A stretch of 64,000 nt of DNA from Archangium lipolyticum (GTDB taxonomy: Bacteria > Myxococcota > Myxococcia > Myxococcales > Myxococcaceae). Under the pieces are notes generated by a model. The model worked only from the letters and a program-made list of their open reading frames with translations. It had not been told where the DNA came from and did no database searches. The translations under genes and the position numbers were made by a program. The stretch lies in NCBI RefSeq assembly GCF_024623785.1, contig NZ_JANKBZ010000016.1, positions 157,463 through 221,462 on the forward strand, written 5' to 3'. Shown piece by piece: positions 42,509-50,527 of this stretch (position 1 is its first letter; each line of letters begins with the position of its first letter).

Positions 42509-42721
42509 ATGTCAAAGATATCACGCGATGCGCGCTGGCTCCAGAATGGGGCGACGACCCTGGTGCTCGAGCCCGCCACGGTGGAGGGCGAGGTGCCGCT
42601 GAAGGACTGGCGGGTGCGTTGTGTCTCCTCGGCCTCTCCCAGCTATCTGGCCCTGGAGGTGGAGGATTCGCGCTGGTCCGTTGCCCCTGACAGCCGCCCC
42701 GCGGCCGCCGCAATCGCTTGA
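42509..42721 (+). CDS. small hypothetical protein, 70 aa
   Basis: Starts at ATG 42509, 2 bp after the immunity gene stop, so it would be cotranscribed with the toxin pair. MSKISRDARWLQNGATTLVL then SYLALEVEDSRWSV is beta-rich. No known domain. It may be a fragment of a longer protein or a second small partner of the toxin system. The support is position and codon use only. Confidence 0.35.
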   Translation: MSKISRDARWLQNGATTLVLEPATVEGEVPLKDWRVRCVSSASPSYLALEVEDSRWSVAPDSRPAAAAIA

Positions 42722-42727
42722 GGAGCA

Positions 42728-42757
42728 CGGGGCTCGTGGGCCGACCCCCGCCGCGTG
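42728..42757. repeat. GC-rich 30-mer, second copy of the hairpin at 36393
   Basis: 28 of 30 bases match 36393-36422. It follows the small frame at 42509, suggesting a terminator role in both places. Confidence 0.5.
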
Positions 42758-42851
42758 TCTGGGCCGCCGCCTTCGTCACAAATGACGCGCGTGGGCTCCT
42801 TCCCGGTGCCAGCTTCATTCTTCAGGGCTGGCATTCACCCGGGAGGCCGTC

Positions 42852-43070
42852 ATGAAAAAGGAAGTGATTGTCAGAGCCTGGAAGGATCCCGCGTTCCGTG
42901 CGAGCCTCGCCCCCGAGGAACGCGCGGAGCTCCCCGAGAACCCCTCCGGCAAAGCCCTGGCCGAGCTCGATGAGGGCGGGCTGGGCCTGGCCGTCGGCGG
43001 GCACTGGAGGGACGTGGAAACCGCCTATCTCCCATGCACCTTGCCGGTCAGGATCTGCAGAGAGCGTTGA
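42852..43070 (+). CDS. mersacidin/lichenicidin-like RiPP precursor peptide
   Basis: 72 residues with GGGAGG upstream. MKKEVIVRAWKDPAFRASLA then PEERAELPENPSG and ELDEGGLGLAVGG is the leader pattern of mersacidin/lichenicidin-type lantibiotic precursors, with a double-Gly cleavage site at 49-50. The core, residues 51-72, holds Thr57, Cys62, Thr63 and Cys69, and thus up to two rings. No LanM cyclase, protease or transporter is in this window. It could be acted on in trans, or be a decayed leftover. Confidence 0.7.
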   Translation: MKKEVIVRAWKDPAFRASLAPEERAELPENPSGKALAELDEGGLGLAVGGHWRDVETAYLPCTLPVRICRER

Positions 43071-43091
43071 TACGCGGGACCGCGGGGATGG

Positions 43092-43976
43092 CTACTCCAA
43101 CTCGCGCAGGAGGGCGTCCCGCTCCGCGACGAGCTTCTTCGAGTTGATGGCCTTGCGAATCAAGTGACGGGCCTGTTCCCGGTCCGCCGCGCCGTTCAGG
43201 CGGGAGAGCCAGTGGGTGCGGAGCCCCTCGAGCTGTTGCCGCTGGGTGGCTCCCTCCGAGCCGAGCCACTGCTCCAACTCGACGACGAGCGCTGACCGGG
43301 GAGGGGGTGGGGGCCGCGCTCCGCCTGCTTCTGGCTTCGGCGTGTAGCGCCGTGCCGCCCAGTCCTCGGGGAGCGGGCCCCACGTCCCGGCCTGGGCGCG
43401 CAAGCCGAGCCGTGCCTCCTCGAGGTACTTCTCCTGGTTCTTGTCGGAGAGCACCTTCCAGGCGACGAGCCGTTCCCTCATCGCGGTGCGTCCGTGCGAT
43501 TCATCGTGGATCTCCTCTCCGAGCTCGGCCCTACCCCACACGTCGAAGTGGTGATTGTGGGAGAAGACGGCGCTCTGGACGTGGGCGTCGCCGAAGACGT
43601 ACGTGCCGTGCGGTTCGTCATCCCCGAGCAGGCGCCGGACGCGGAGCTCTCCGAGGACCACGAGATAGCCGCTCGTGAAGAGCGTCTGCGCGATCAGGTT
43701 GCCCCGGACGAAGACGAGCCCGCCGACATTCTCCAGCCAGCCGTCGACGAGCAGGTCGCCGTCGACGAAGGTCGTGCCACGGGGGTTCTCGAGAGCGAGC
43801 GACGCGAAGCGGCCGCCCGAGAACAGGCCAGCCCCGCCGCGGGAGAACCCGGACGAGAGGACCTGGGCATCGACATCCATGCCAAGCCGTGCTCCGCGGC
43901 TGCGGAAGAACCGCTGGTAGGGGCTCAGCCAGGCAGCGGCTTCGTCTGGCGGCAGCCAGCGTTGCAGAGGCAGCAT
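43092..43976 (-). CDS. predicted beta-helix (polymer-forming-like) protein
   Basis: 294 residues. The middle (about 55-150) repeats short strands with Gly and hydrophobic residues: GTTFVDGDLLVDGWLENVGG, LVFVRGNLIAQTLFTSGYLV, VLGELRVRRLL, YVFGDAHVQSAVFSHNHHFD. This is the pattern of a right-handed beta-helix of the bactofilin/polymer-forming kind. The C-terminal 110 residues are helical and charged, with AADREQARHLIRKAINSKKL. No signal peptide. It is 42 bp downstream of the ABC ATPase gene on the same strand, so likely cotranscribed. Role unknown. Confidence 0.6.
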   Translation of the reverse strand: MLPLQRWLPPDEAAAWLSPYQRFFRSRGARLGMDVDAQVLSSGFSRGGAGLFSGGRFASLALENPRGTTFVDGDLLVDGWLENVGGLVFVRGNLIAQTLFTSGYLVVLGELRVRRLLGDDEPHGTYVFGDAHVQSAVFSHNHHFDVWGRAELGEEIHDESHGRTAMRERLVAWKVLSDKNQEKYLEEARLGLRAQAGTWGPLPEDWAARRYTPKPEAGGARPPPPPRSALVVELEQWLGSEGATQRQQLEGLRTHWLSRLNGAADREQARHLIRKAINSKKLVAERDALLRELE

Positions 43977-44018
43977 CCGTCCAGTCTACAGGCTGCCCTC
44001 CCCGAGGGGAGTGCTTCG

Positions 44019-44816
44019 TCACTCACCGGGGGGTGGGCGGTTCTTCGAGCGGCGCGCGAGCCAGTTGCGCAGGAAGGCCTTCACGGCGGGGTGTGGGGAC
44101 TCGCGGACCACGTCCGGCGGGCCCACGGCGACGATGTGGCCCTCGTCCATGATGGCGAGGGTGTCGGCCATGCCGAAGGCGGACGCCACGTCCGGCGTAA
44201 TCACGAGCGAGGTCGCCCCGAGCTGTTGCTTGCCGGTGGTGATGATCTCATTGACGGCCGCCGTGGTGAGCGGGTCCAGACCGGCGGTGGGGTCGTCGTA
44301 GAGGAGGATCTTCGGCTGGAGGATGGTGGCGCGCGCGAAGCCCACACGCTTCTGCATGCCGCCGGACAGCTCGCCCGGGTAGCGCGTGGCGGCGTGGGAC
44401 AGGCCCACCTTGGCCAGCGTCTGGTTCACCGTCTTCTCTATCTCCTCCTCGGGCATCTGGGTGCGCTCGCGCAGGGGGAAGGCCACGTTGTCGAAGACGG
44501 TGAGCGAGTCGAACAGGGCGTTGGCCTGGAAGAGGATGCCCTGCTTGCGGCGCATCTGGTTCAGCGCGGCCTCGTCCATCTTCGCCACGTCCTGGCCCTC
44601 GACGAGCACCGTCCCCCGGTCCGGCCGCAGCAGTCCCATGATGTGCTTCATCAGCACCGACTTGCCCGAGCCGGAGATGCCCATCAGCACGCAGGTGGTG
44701 CCCTCGGGCACCGCGAGGTCCACGCCCCGCAGGGCGTGGTTGTCGCCAAAGGACTTGTGCAGGTCCCTCACCTCGATGGCCAGCTTGCGTACCGGCCCGC
44801 CGCTCGTGTCGCTCAT
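44019..44816 (-). CDS. MlaF/Mkl-like ABC ATPase with altered catalytic residues
   Basis: 265 residues. Walker A GISGSGKS, Q-loop segment QGILFQANALFDSLTVFDNV, signature ELSGGMQKR and D-loop TAGLDP fit the MlaF lineage. But Walker B reads ILLYDDPTAGLD, with Asp where the catalytic Glu stands, and the switch His is replaced by Pro (LVITPDVASAF in place of a TH-D motif). DDPTAGLD is seen in related proteins, but loss of the H-loop His argues for weak or regulated hydrolysis. No MlaE permease or MlaD protein is adjacent. Confidence 0.85.
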   Translation of the reverse strand: MSDTSGGPVRKLAIEVRDLHKSFGDNHALRGVDLAVPEGTTCVLMGISGSGKSVLMKHIMGLLRPDRGTVLVEGQDVAKMDEAALNQMRRKQGILFQANALFDSLTVFDNVAFPLRERTQMPEEEIEKTVNQTLAKVGLSHAATRYPGELSGGMQKRVGFARATILQPKILLYDDPTAGLDPLTTAAVNEIITTGKQQLGATSLVITPDVASAFGMADTLAIMDEGHIVAVGPPDVVRESPHPAVKAFLRNWLARRSKNRPPPGE

Positions 44817-44858
44817 CGCCCCGCCACTATAGGGAGGGCATCGCCAGGTGTGCCCCCT

Positions 44859-44896
44859 GGTGACAACAGTCACCGCCCCTGGTGACCGCCGTCACC
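44859..44896. promoter_or_regulatory. two tandem GGTGAC-N4-GTCACC palindromes
   Basis: Sites 44859-44874 (GGTGACAACAGTCACC) and 44881-44896 (GGTGACCGCCGTCACC) are 22 bp apart from start to start, about two helical turns. They lie 43 bases upstream of the ABC ATPase start (minus strand) and 151 bases before the plus-strand gene at 45047. The layout suits cooperative binding of a dimeric repressor or activator to the same DNA face. Confidence 0.65.
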
Positions 44897-45046
44897 GGTC
44901 GGCGGGAGGCCCGCTGTCTCCCGGTTTCGCGGGAGCGCGCCCCAAACCCTTGGAAATACAGGAGCTCGGGTCCCAGAAGGGAGTTGGAACGCCCCATGCA
45001 GTAGTCGCCAGGCACCGGACGCACCGACCCCCGAGGACCCTCCGCC

Positions 45047-46033
45047 ATGAAGATCCCCTTCCGTACCCCTTCGCTCCCCTCCCTCTCCCCCCTCCGTCCC
45101 AGGACGCCTTCGCTGCCCACGGAGACCAGGAGCTTGCCCTCCTCGCCCACGAGCCCGCGCTCGCTCGGTGACGGCTTCGAGTCCCGCCGCTCGGTGCCCA
45201 CGCCGGCGGAGCTCCTGAATGGGAAGAACAACCTGAGGCCCACCGACTTCGGCGTCGTGCACCCGGATCTGCCGGGCATCCGCACCCGCCGCGGCAACGG
45301 TGAGTCGGCGCACCAGTTCACTGACCTGACCACGGACGCGCGGCAGTCCACGCATCGGCTGATGGGGCAGCCCAATGGCCGGCAAATGCTGGAGGAGCTC
45401 AACGGCCGCACCTCGGCCGTCAACCCCGGCAAGATCGGCACGCCGGGCAGGCCGCTGACGGTGGCGGACATCTACTCGGGCCGTGACGCCAACATGCCCA
45501 TGTCGCACAGGCCCCTGAACGACGGCACCGATGAGTCCATCCAGAAAGCGTACCGCTACGACGGCAAGCCCGGCGCCGGGCAGGCCAGCCACATCAACTA
45601 TGACGAGACGGCTCCCAGCGCCAACCGCTTCAACAGCCTGGGCCACGAGTCGGTCCACGCCTGGCGCGCCTCCAACGGCCTCCAGGTCAGCCCGCTGGAG
45701 GTCAGCCCCCGGCGCAACGACCCGGTCATCCGGGACAATCCCAAGATCGTCGGGGACGTCATCGGCCACCACTCGCACATGCAGGAGGAGTTCGAGACCG
45801 TCGGCCTGAAGCCCACCCCGCACACGCCCCACGGCTGGGCGCCCAACGAGAACCTCATCCGCAACGAGCACGGCCTGCCGCGCCGCAATGACTACTCGAG
45901 GCAGACCCCGGCCAAGACCGACGAGCTTCTCAACAACATCGACTCGAAGACGGACGACCGCTCCTGGTTCAACAAGACGTTCGGCAACGAGCCGTCCCCC
46001 GTGGGCGGCATCATCAACCACCTGGAGGGGTAG
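45047..46033 (+). CDS. M91-like zinc metalloprotease, effector-like
   Basis: 328 residues. The first 45 are Pro/Ser/Arg-rich and disordered (PFRTPSLPSLSPLRPRTPSL). The catalytic part has FNSLGHESVHAWRASNG with the zinc motif H-E-x-x-H at 200-204, a downstream Glu in HMQEEFETVGL that could be the third ligand, and WAPNENLIRNEHGLPRRNDY. This order matches peptidase family M91, known from type III effectors such as NleD. No signal peptide, so export would need a secretion system. No chaperone or immunity gene is obvious next to it. Confidence 0.7.
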   Translation: MKIPFRTPSLPSLSPLRPRTPSLPTETRSLPSSPTSPRSLGDGFESRRSVPTPAELLNGKNNLRPTDFGVVHPDLPGIRTRRGNGESAHQFTDLTTDARQSTHRLMGQPNGRQMLEELNGRTSAVNPGKIGTPGRPLTVADIYSGRDANMPMSHRPLNDGTDESIQKAYRYDGKPGAGQASHINYDETAPSANRFNSLGHESVHAWRASNGLQVSPLEVSPRRNDPVIRDNPKIVGDVIGHHSHMQEEFETVGLKPTPHTPHGWAPNENLIRNEHGLPRRNDYSRQTPAKTDELLNNIDSKTDDRSWFNKTFGNEPSPVGGIINHLEG

Positions 46034-46149
46034 ACGCCTTTTCCCCACATCCAGGCTCTTCCTCGAATCCCCAGAAAATGGGTTCTCACTTGATTTGAAA
46101 GTGATACCCATGGAATATTCCGCTCCCAGGCTTTCAGAGGGGAGCGCAT

Positions 46150-48276
46150 ATGCGGGATTCGAGGAACGAGTTCGCCAGGCCCGGCAGGCTGGCGGGATGG
46201 GCGTCGGGGCTGATGGCGGGTCTGCTGCTCACGCTGGGGGCATCCCCGGCGTGGGCGAAGAAGCCGTCGAAGGGGGCCACGGCCGCCCTGGCGATGCCGG
46301 CGGGGCCCTACTCCCAGTACACGCTTCAGGAGGGCTACAACTGGCGGCTCGTCCAGTCCTACGGCTACGCCGAGGACGGGCGGTACTTCAACGAGCCGAT
46401 GTTCATGATCCAGAACGTGGACGGCCTCTACAACGCGCCGATCCCCGAGAGCGTGCGGCAGGACCTGCTCAACTCGCTGGACTCGCAGAGCTCGGCCTTC
46501 GCGCTCAGCCAGAACATCCTCAACGAGATCGCCATCTCCGAGCAGCAGGGCTACCTCACGCCGGCGCTGCAGGCCATCGCCGAGCCGCTCGACTATTATG
46601 ACGACGGCACCGGGCCGGATCCGTACGACCCGTATGACCCATATGACCCGTACGAGCCGGTTCCGTACGAGCCCGTCCCGTACCAGCAACAGGCCCGGCT
46701 CTTCGGGCGGTGCGACGACAAGGTCATCAACAAGAGCCAGACCTTCAACATCAGCACGCCGCTCAACAGCAGCTTTGGCACGGGCGGGAGCTTCTCGGGC
46801 AACGTCTCGCTCACGGGCAACGCGCAGGCCTCGGCGACGGGAGACATCCGGGTCCGGCTCAAGCGCTTCAAGATTTTCGGCGTGTGCATCCCCGATGGCG
46901 TCCGGTTCGACTACGCGCGCGCGCATGGCAACGCGGTGGTGAACTATGGCACCACGCTCAGCGGCTCGGTGAACTACGCCACCTCGCAGCCGTGGGAGTG
47001 GCAGATCGCCAAGCCCTTCCTCTTCTCCTTCGCCTTCTTCATCGGCCCCATCCCGGTGTACGTGGGCTTCAACCTTCCCATCACCGCGGGCCTGTCGCTG
47101 AGTGCCAGCGCGTCCGGCTCCATCACCTACAATGGCGCGCAGGCGGCCACGGGCTCCTTCGACTACACCTGCACGCTCGACGGGTGCAGCGGCTGGTCCA
47201 GCTTCTCCTCGAGCAACCTGCAGGCGCCGACGACGTTGAGCGGCAACGTGACAGGGCGCATCCAGCCCACGCTGTACGCGCAGCTGGCCATCCGTGGCTT
47301 CCTCTACGATGAAGGGTTCGCCTATGCGCAGGTGGGCGTGCGCCCGTACCTGTATGGCGACCTGTGGGGCTACTACGGCAACCAGTGCGGCGACGCGGAC
47401 GGGGACGGCATCTTCGAGACGGTGGATGCGCTGACCTTCGATCTGGACTGGCAGGTCTACGTCACCGCGCAGGCGGACTCCTTCCTCACCAGCGAGAAGC
47501 GGTGGAACCTGTGGAACAACTCGCGCGGGCACCTCAACTTCTGGGACCTGCTGAGCTCGGGCTCCCGGGCGGTGCAGCCCATGCTGCTCGGCTCGGCGAC
47601 CGTGCCCGCCAACATCTCGCAGACGTACAGCGCCCGGATGCGGCCCTGCTGGCCGTATGGGGACACCGTCAACTACCAGCTCGGCTGGGGTGATGGTTCC
47701 ACGTCGTACCCGAGCGGCGCGCCCGCCTCCCCGGTGTCGGTGTCGCATGCCTGGTCGTCGACGGGGACGAAGGGGCTGTCGCTGATGGCTCGCAATGACT
47801 CGCACGGCCGCCAGTTCAACAAGACGACGTCGCGCAACATCCAGGTGACCACGGGTGGCGGCACCGCCACGCACTACGGCATGACGTGGAAGGTGCGTCA
47901 GCACAACGGCGCCTACGTCAACGTGGGCTATGACAGCATCACCAACCCGTACAGCGGCGACACGAGCCCCTCCACGTCGCTGCCCATCCTCTGCCTCTAC
48001 AAGGACGGGCGGGCGGCTCCCTCGGGAATCGCCATCGACTTCTACAACGGCTGGGCGGGTGGCGTGGTGAAGCTCAGCGCTCCCGTGATGGGCTCGATGC
48101 TCACCTCGCGGGGCGCCGCGGACACCCTCTGCTCCAACACCTACGGTCCCGGCTACCGGATGGCGGAGTTCCACGATGGCAATGGTGGCTGGGGCTGGTG
48201 GGCCCAGGGCTCGCTGAGCACCACCACCCGGTTCTGGGTGGCCATCAATGATCAGCCCGCCAACCCCTGGAACTGA
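46150..48276 (+). CDS. large secreted protein with DPY repeats and PKD-like part
   Basis: 708 residues. A signal peptide ends near residue 36 (LLLTLGASPAWA). After a helical segment comes a run of DPYDPYDPYDPYEPVPYEP (about 157-175). The centre (200-430) is a beta-rich domain with many Asn, Gly and Ser. QCGDADGDGIFETVDAL is a calcium-binding-type loop. Later NYQLGWGDGSTSYPSGAP and VSHAWSSTGTKGLSLMARND resemble a PKD domain. The C-terminus is Trp/Gly-rich. A surface or secreted structural or binding protein; no catalytic signature seen. Confidence 0.7.
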   Translation: MRDSRNEFARPGRLAGWASGLMAGLLLTLGASPAWAKKPSKGATAALAMPAGPYSQYTLQEGYNWRLVQSYGYAEDGRYFNEPMFMIQNVDGLYNAPIPESVRQDLLNSLDSQSSAFALSQNILNEIAISEQQGYLTPALQAIAEPLDYYDDGTGPDPYDPYDPYDPYEPVPYEPVPYQQQARLFGRCDDKVINKSQTFNISTPLNSSFGTGGSFSGNVSLTGNAQASATGDIRVRLKRFKIFGVCIPDGVRFDYARAHGNAVVNYGTTLSGSVNYATSQPWEWQIAKPFLFSFAFFIGPIPVYVGFNLPITAGLSLSASASGSITYNGAQAATGSFDYTCTLDGCSGWSSFSSSNLQAPTTLSGNVTGRIQPTLYAQLAIRGFLYDEGFAYAQVGVRPYLYGDLWGYYGNQCGDADGDGIFETVDALTFDLDWQVYVTAQADSFLTSEKRWNLWNNSRGHLNFWDLLSSGSRAVQPMLLGSATVPANISQTYSARMRPCWPYGDTVNYQLGWGDGSTSYPSGAPASPVSVSHAWSSTGTKGLSLMARNDSHGRQFNKTTSRNIQVTTGGGTATHYGMTWKVRQHNGAYVNVGYDSITNPYSGDTSPSTSLPILCLYKDGRAAPSGIAIDFYNGWAGGVVKLSAPVMGSMLTSRGAADTLCSNTYGPGYRMAEFHDGNGGWGWWAQGSLSTTTRFWVAINDQPANPWN

Positions 48277-48298
48277 GGGACTGGTCGCGGAAAAGGAA

Positions 48299-48359
48299 CC
48301 GCCCCGCGCCCGGGGAGTGGAGCCGGGCGCGGGGCGGGGCCCACCGCGAGCGCGGTGGG
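48299..48359. terminator. two adjacent hairpins between convergent genes
   Basis: The first has a perfect 15-bp stem (48299-48313 with 48323-48337) and a 9-base loop. The second has an 8-bp stem, CCCACCGC with GCGGTGGG (48340-48347 and 48352-48359). They lie between the stops at 48276 (plus) and 48367 (minus) and could stop transcription in both directions. No T-run. Confidence 0.65.
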
Positions 48360-48366
48360 TGACGGT

Positions 48367-49476
48367 CTACTGAGGGCCGGGGCCGGAGACGGGGCCCGGG
48401 GTGGTGGTGCCGGTGGTGCCGCACAGGCTGTGGCCGGTGCACAGCAGCATCGCCTGGGGCCAGCGCTGATCCGGCTCCACCGTGGTGCCCGCGGGGACGG
48501 CCTCACCGTAGGCGCTCTTGAAGAGCCCGTCCGCCGGGTTGGCGCGGTTGAGGATGGGGTCGCCCACCACCTGCTTCGTGTAGTGGTAGAAGCACGCGGG
48601 CTGCACCGGGGCGAGCGTGTCGCGGCGCCGCGTCCCGTTGTCGAAGTAGCCGCACTCGAGGCGCTCCAGCGTGGTGCTCGGGTCGTTCGGATCCACCGGC
48701 AGCACCGACGAAGCCCGGCGGTGGATGGAGTTCACATCCATCGTCTGCTGCCGCCGGCCCGTGGGCTGGTACGCGGTCCAGTCGAACTCGAAGCCGGCCG
48801 GGAGGCGGTCATTGCCGAAGATGACGGCGACCTTGGAGCCGGAGCCCACCACGCCCACGCCATTGATGGTGCGGGAGAAGATGACGGTGCTGGCGCTCAC
48901 CTCCTGGATGAGGGGAGCGGTGGTGGAGTCCGCCTGCCGCGCCTCGACCTGGTGCTCCGTCTTGAGGGCCTCGAGCGTCTCGCCGGTGCCGAGCAGCACG
49001 TGGCGGCCGAGCTGCTCGGTGACGAAGCGGCGGCCGAGGGCCTCCAGGTCCGTGTTGCTCAGCCGCGAGGCGAGCGGGACGGCGCGGCCGGCGTCCAGGG
49101 CCACGGGGTTGTGGTAGCGCACCGCGGTGCCATCGCCGTAGACGGTGAGCTGCCAGCCGCTGTCGCCCACGTAGCGGATGCCATTGCGCTGGAGGATGAT
49201 GGAGTAGTTGCCGGCGGTGGTGATGCCGGAGGTGGAGGTGCGGAAGCGCGCCACCAGCTCATCGGCCACCACGCGGGCGCCGCGGCCCGGCGCGCGCTCC
49301 AGCACGGGGAGGACGGCGCCCTGGAGGCCCGTCTCGCGGGAGTTGGCGTTCCAGTTGCGGCGGTAGGGGTAGTCCGCCGCCTCGGCGGTGGAGGGAGCGC
49401 CGGCGAGCAGCAGGGCGCATCCGAGCAGGCCGGTTCCGGCCACGTTGAGCACACGTCGGGTGTTCATGAAGTTCAT
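48367..49476 (-). CDS. secreted hypothetical protein, partner of the DUF6345 gene
   Basis: 369 residues from ATG 49476 (a second in-frame ATG is at 49467). A signal peptide runs MNFMNTRRVLNVAGTGLLGC, then ALLLAGAPSTAEAA. The mature protein opens DYPYRRNWNANSRETGLQGA and contains YSIILQRNGIRYVGDSGWQL, VTEQLGRHVLLGTGETLEAL, and FSRTINGVGVVGSGSKVAVI (protease-inhibitor-like FTP/PepSY-type feel, uncertain). The tail is Gly/Pro/Thr-rich. It is 59 bp downstream of the DUF6345 gene, so the two form an operon. Function unknown. Confidence 0.65.
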   Translation of the reverse strand: MNFMNTRRVLNVAGTGLLGCALLLAGAPSTAEAADYPYRRNWNANSRETGLQGAVLPVLERAPGRGARVVADELVARFRTSTSGITTAGNYSIILQRNGIRYVGDSGWQLTVYGDGTAVRYHNPVALDAGRAVPLASRLSNTDLEALGRRFVTEQLGRHVLLGTGETLEALKTEHQVEARQADSTTAPLIQEVSASTVIFSRTINGVGVVGSGSKVAVIFGNDRLPAGFEFDWTAYQPTGRRQQTMDVNSIHRRASSVLPVDPNDPSTTLERLECGYFDNGTRRRDTLAPVQPACFYHYTKQVVGDPILNRANPADGLFKSAYGEAVPAGTTVEPDQRWPQAMLLCTGHSLCGTTGTTTPGPVSGPGPQ

Positions 49477-49535
49477 GACGTTCGAACCTTCGAATCGAAA
49501 AGGGTTGGGAAGATGGGAGCGCTCCGGGCGGAGCA

Positions 49536-50378
49536 CTACAGGTTGGACCAGTAGGTGATGCAGTACCAGGTGACGGCACCGTCCACGCGGCGCGGGTAGC
49601 TGGTGAGGTTGGTCCACTTCATGTTCTTCAGGCGCGAGACGCAGTCCGCTTCGCCAGTGCCGGTGGCCATCACGGAGGGGTCCTGGTCCGTGGCCCAGTC
49701 GGAGGTGGCGTAACGCCACGCACTGCGGATGGTGGAGCCGCTCTGCAGCTCGTCGGCGTAGTCCTCGCCCACCTCGTTGGTGGTGATGCCGTCGTAGAGC
49801 TTGCTCCAGCTCCCCGTCACGAAGCGCAGGCCCCCGCGGAAGGTGTTCTTCCACCGGGAGATGAGCTTGCCGTCCCCGTGGTAGAGCGTCTCGCACGCGT
49901 AGGTGGACAGGAGGCTCAGGCCGGTGGACTCGTCACCCAGGCGCATGTTCTTCGTGTTGGCCAGCGAGTTCTGGTCCCACATCGCGTACACCGCGCCGTC
50001 CGACCACGCGCCACCATGCGTGTTGAGGAAGACGTGGTCCACCGTCTCCACCAGGGAGCTGTCCAGCGAGTTCTCGATGTAGGGCCTGGCGCCCTTGAGT
50101 CCGTAATAGAAGGACTGGGTGTCGGTGTCGTTGAGCTCGTCGTTGAACCAGCTGCAACGCTCGTAGGACTGGGGCAGCGTCTTCTGCCAGCCGTTCTGGT
50201 AGCCCTCGGTGCACAGGGTGCCGAAGGTGCGGCCCACGGCCTGGGCCACCTGGCCCGTGGCGGCGGCCTCCACTTCGGGCTGCATGTCCAGGGACTCGGC
50301 CGGCCCGCAGGCCGTGAGGCCCAGCGCGGCGGTGGTGCACAGCAGCGACAACCCTCTCCACTTTTCAATGTGATTCAT
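49536..50378 (-). CDS. DUF6345-like secreted lipoprotein with caspase-like His/Cys pair
   Basis: 280 residues. A lipoprotein signal MNHIEKWRGLSLLCTTAALG is followed by LTAC with Cys 24. The domain from about 50 shows the DUF6345 pattern: CTEGYQNGWQKTL, DHVFLNTHGGAWSDGAVYAM and LSLLSTYACETLYHGDGKLI. His121 sits in a TH-GG turn after a hydrophobic strand, and Cys162 ends another strand, 41 residues later, as in clan CD (caspase-fold) proteases. If correct, it would be an extracytoplasmic cysteine protease. This is a fold guess from motifs only. Confidence 0.65.
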   Translation of the reverse strand: MNHIEKWRGLSLLCTTAALGLTACGPAESLDMQPEVEAAATGQVAQAVGRTFGTLCTEGYQNGWQKTLPQSYERCSWFNDELNDTDTQSFYYGLKGARPYIENSLDSSLVETVDHVFLNTHGGAWSDGAVYAMWDQNSLANTKNMRLGDESTGLSLLSTYACETLYHGDGKLISRWKNTFRGGLRFVTGSWSKLYDGITTNEVGEDYADELQSGSTIRSAWRYATSDWATDQDPSVMATGTGEADCVSRLKNMKWTNLTSYPRRVDGAVTWYCITYWSNL

Positions 50379-50527
50379 TGCTCGTTCCTCCGTGCGGTGG
50401 CCTCCCCGCCACCGCTTCGTGCCTTTCGGCGGAGAGAACGAGCCTCGGGACGGATCTTCCCGGGGATTTTCCGGAGGGATTCCCGGCGCCGTTCACGGAG
50501 CGTCGGTCCGCGTCAGCGGGAGGCGGT

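Noticed and set aside
46601..46690. tandem DNA repeat as a mobile element in the DPY region
   Set aside because: It is a short coding repeat (Asp-Pro-Tyr) inside one reading frame, with no flanking duplications.
45892..48174. 760-codon open frame antisense to the secreted protein at 46150
   Set aside because: Arg/Val/His/Gln-rich shadow translation without domains or signal; the plus strand has a signal peptide and natural codon use.
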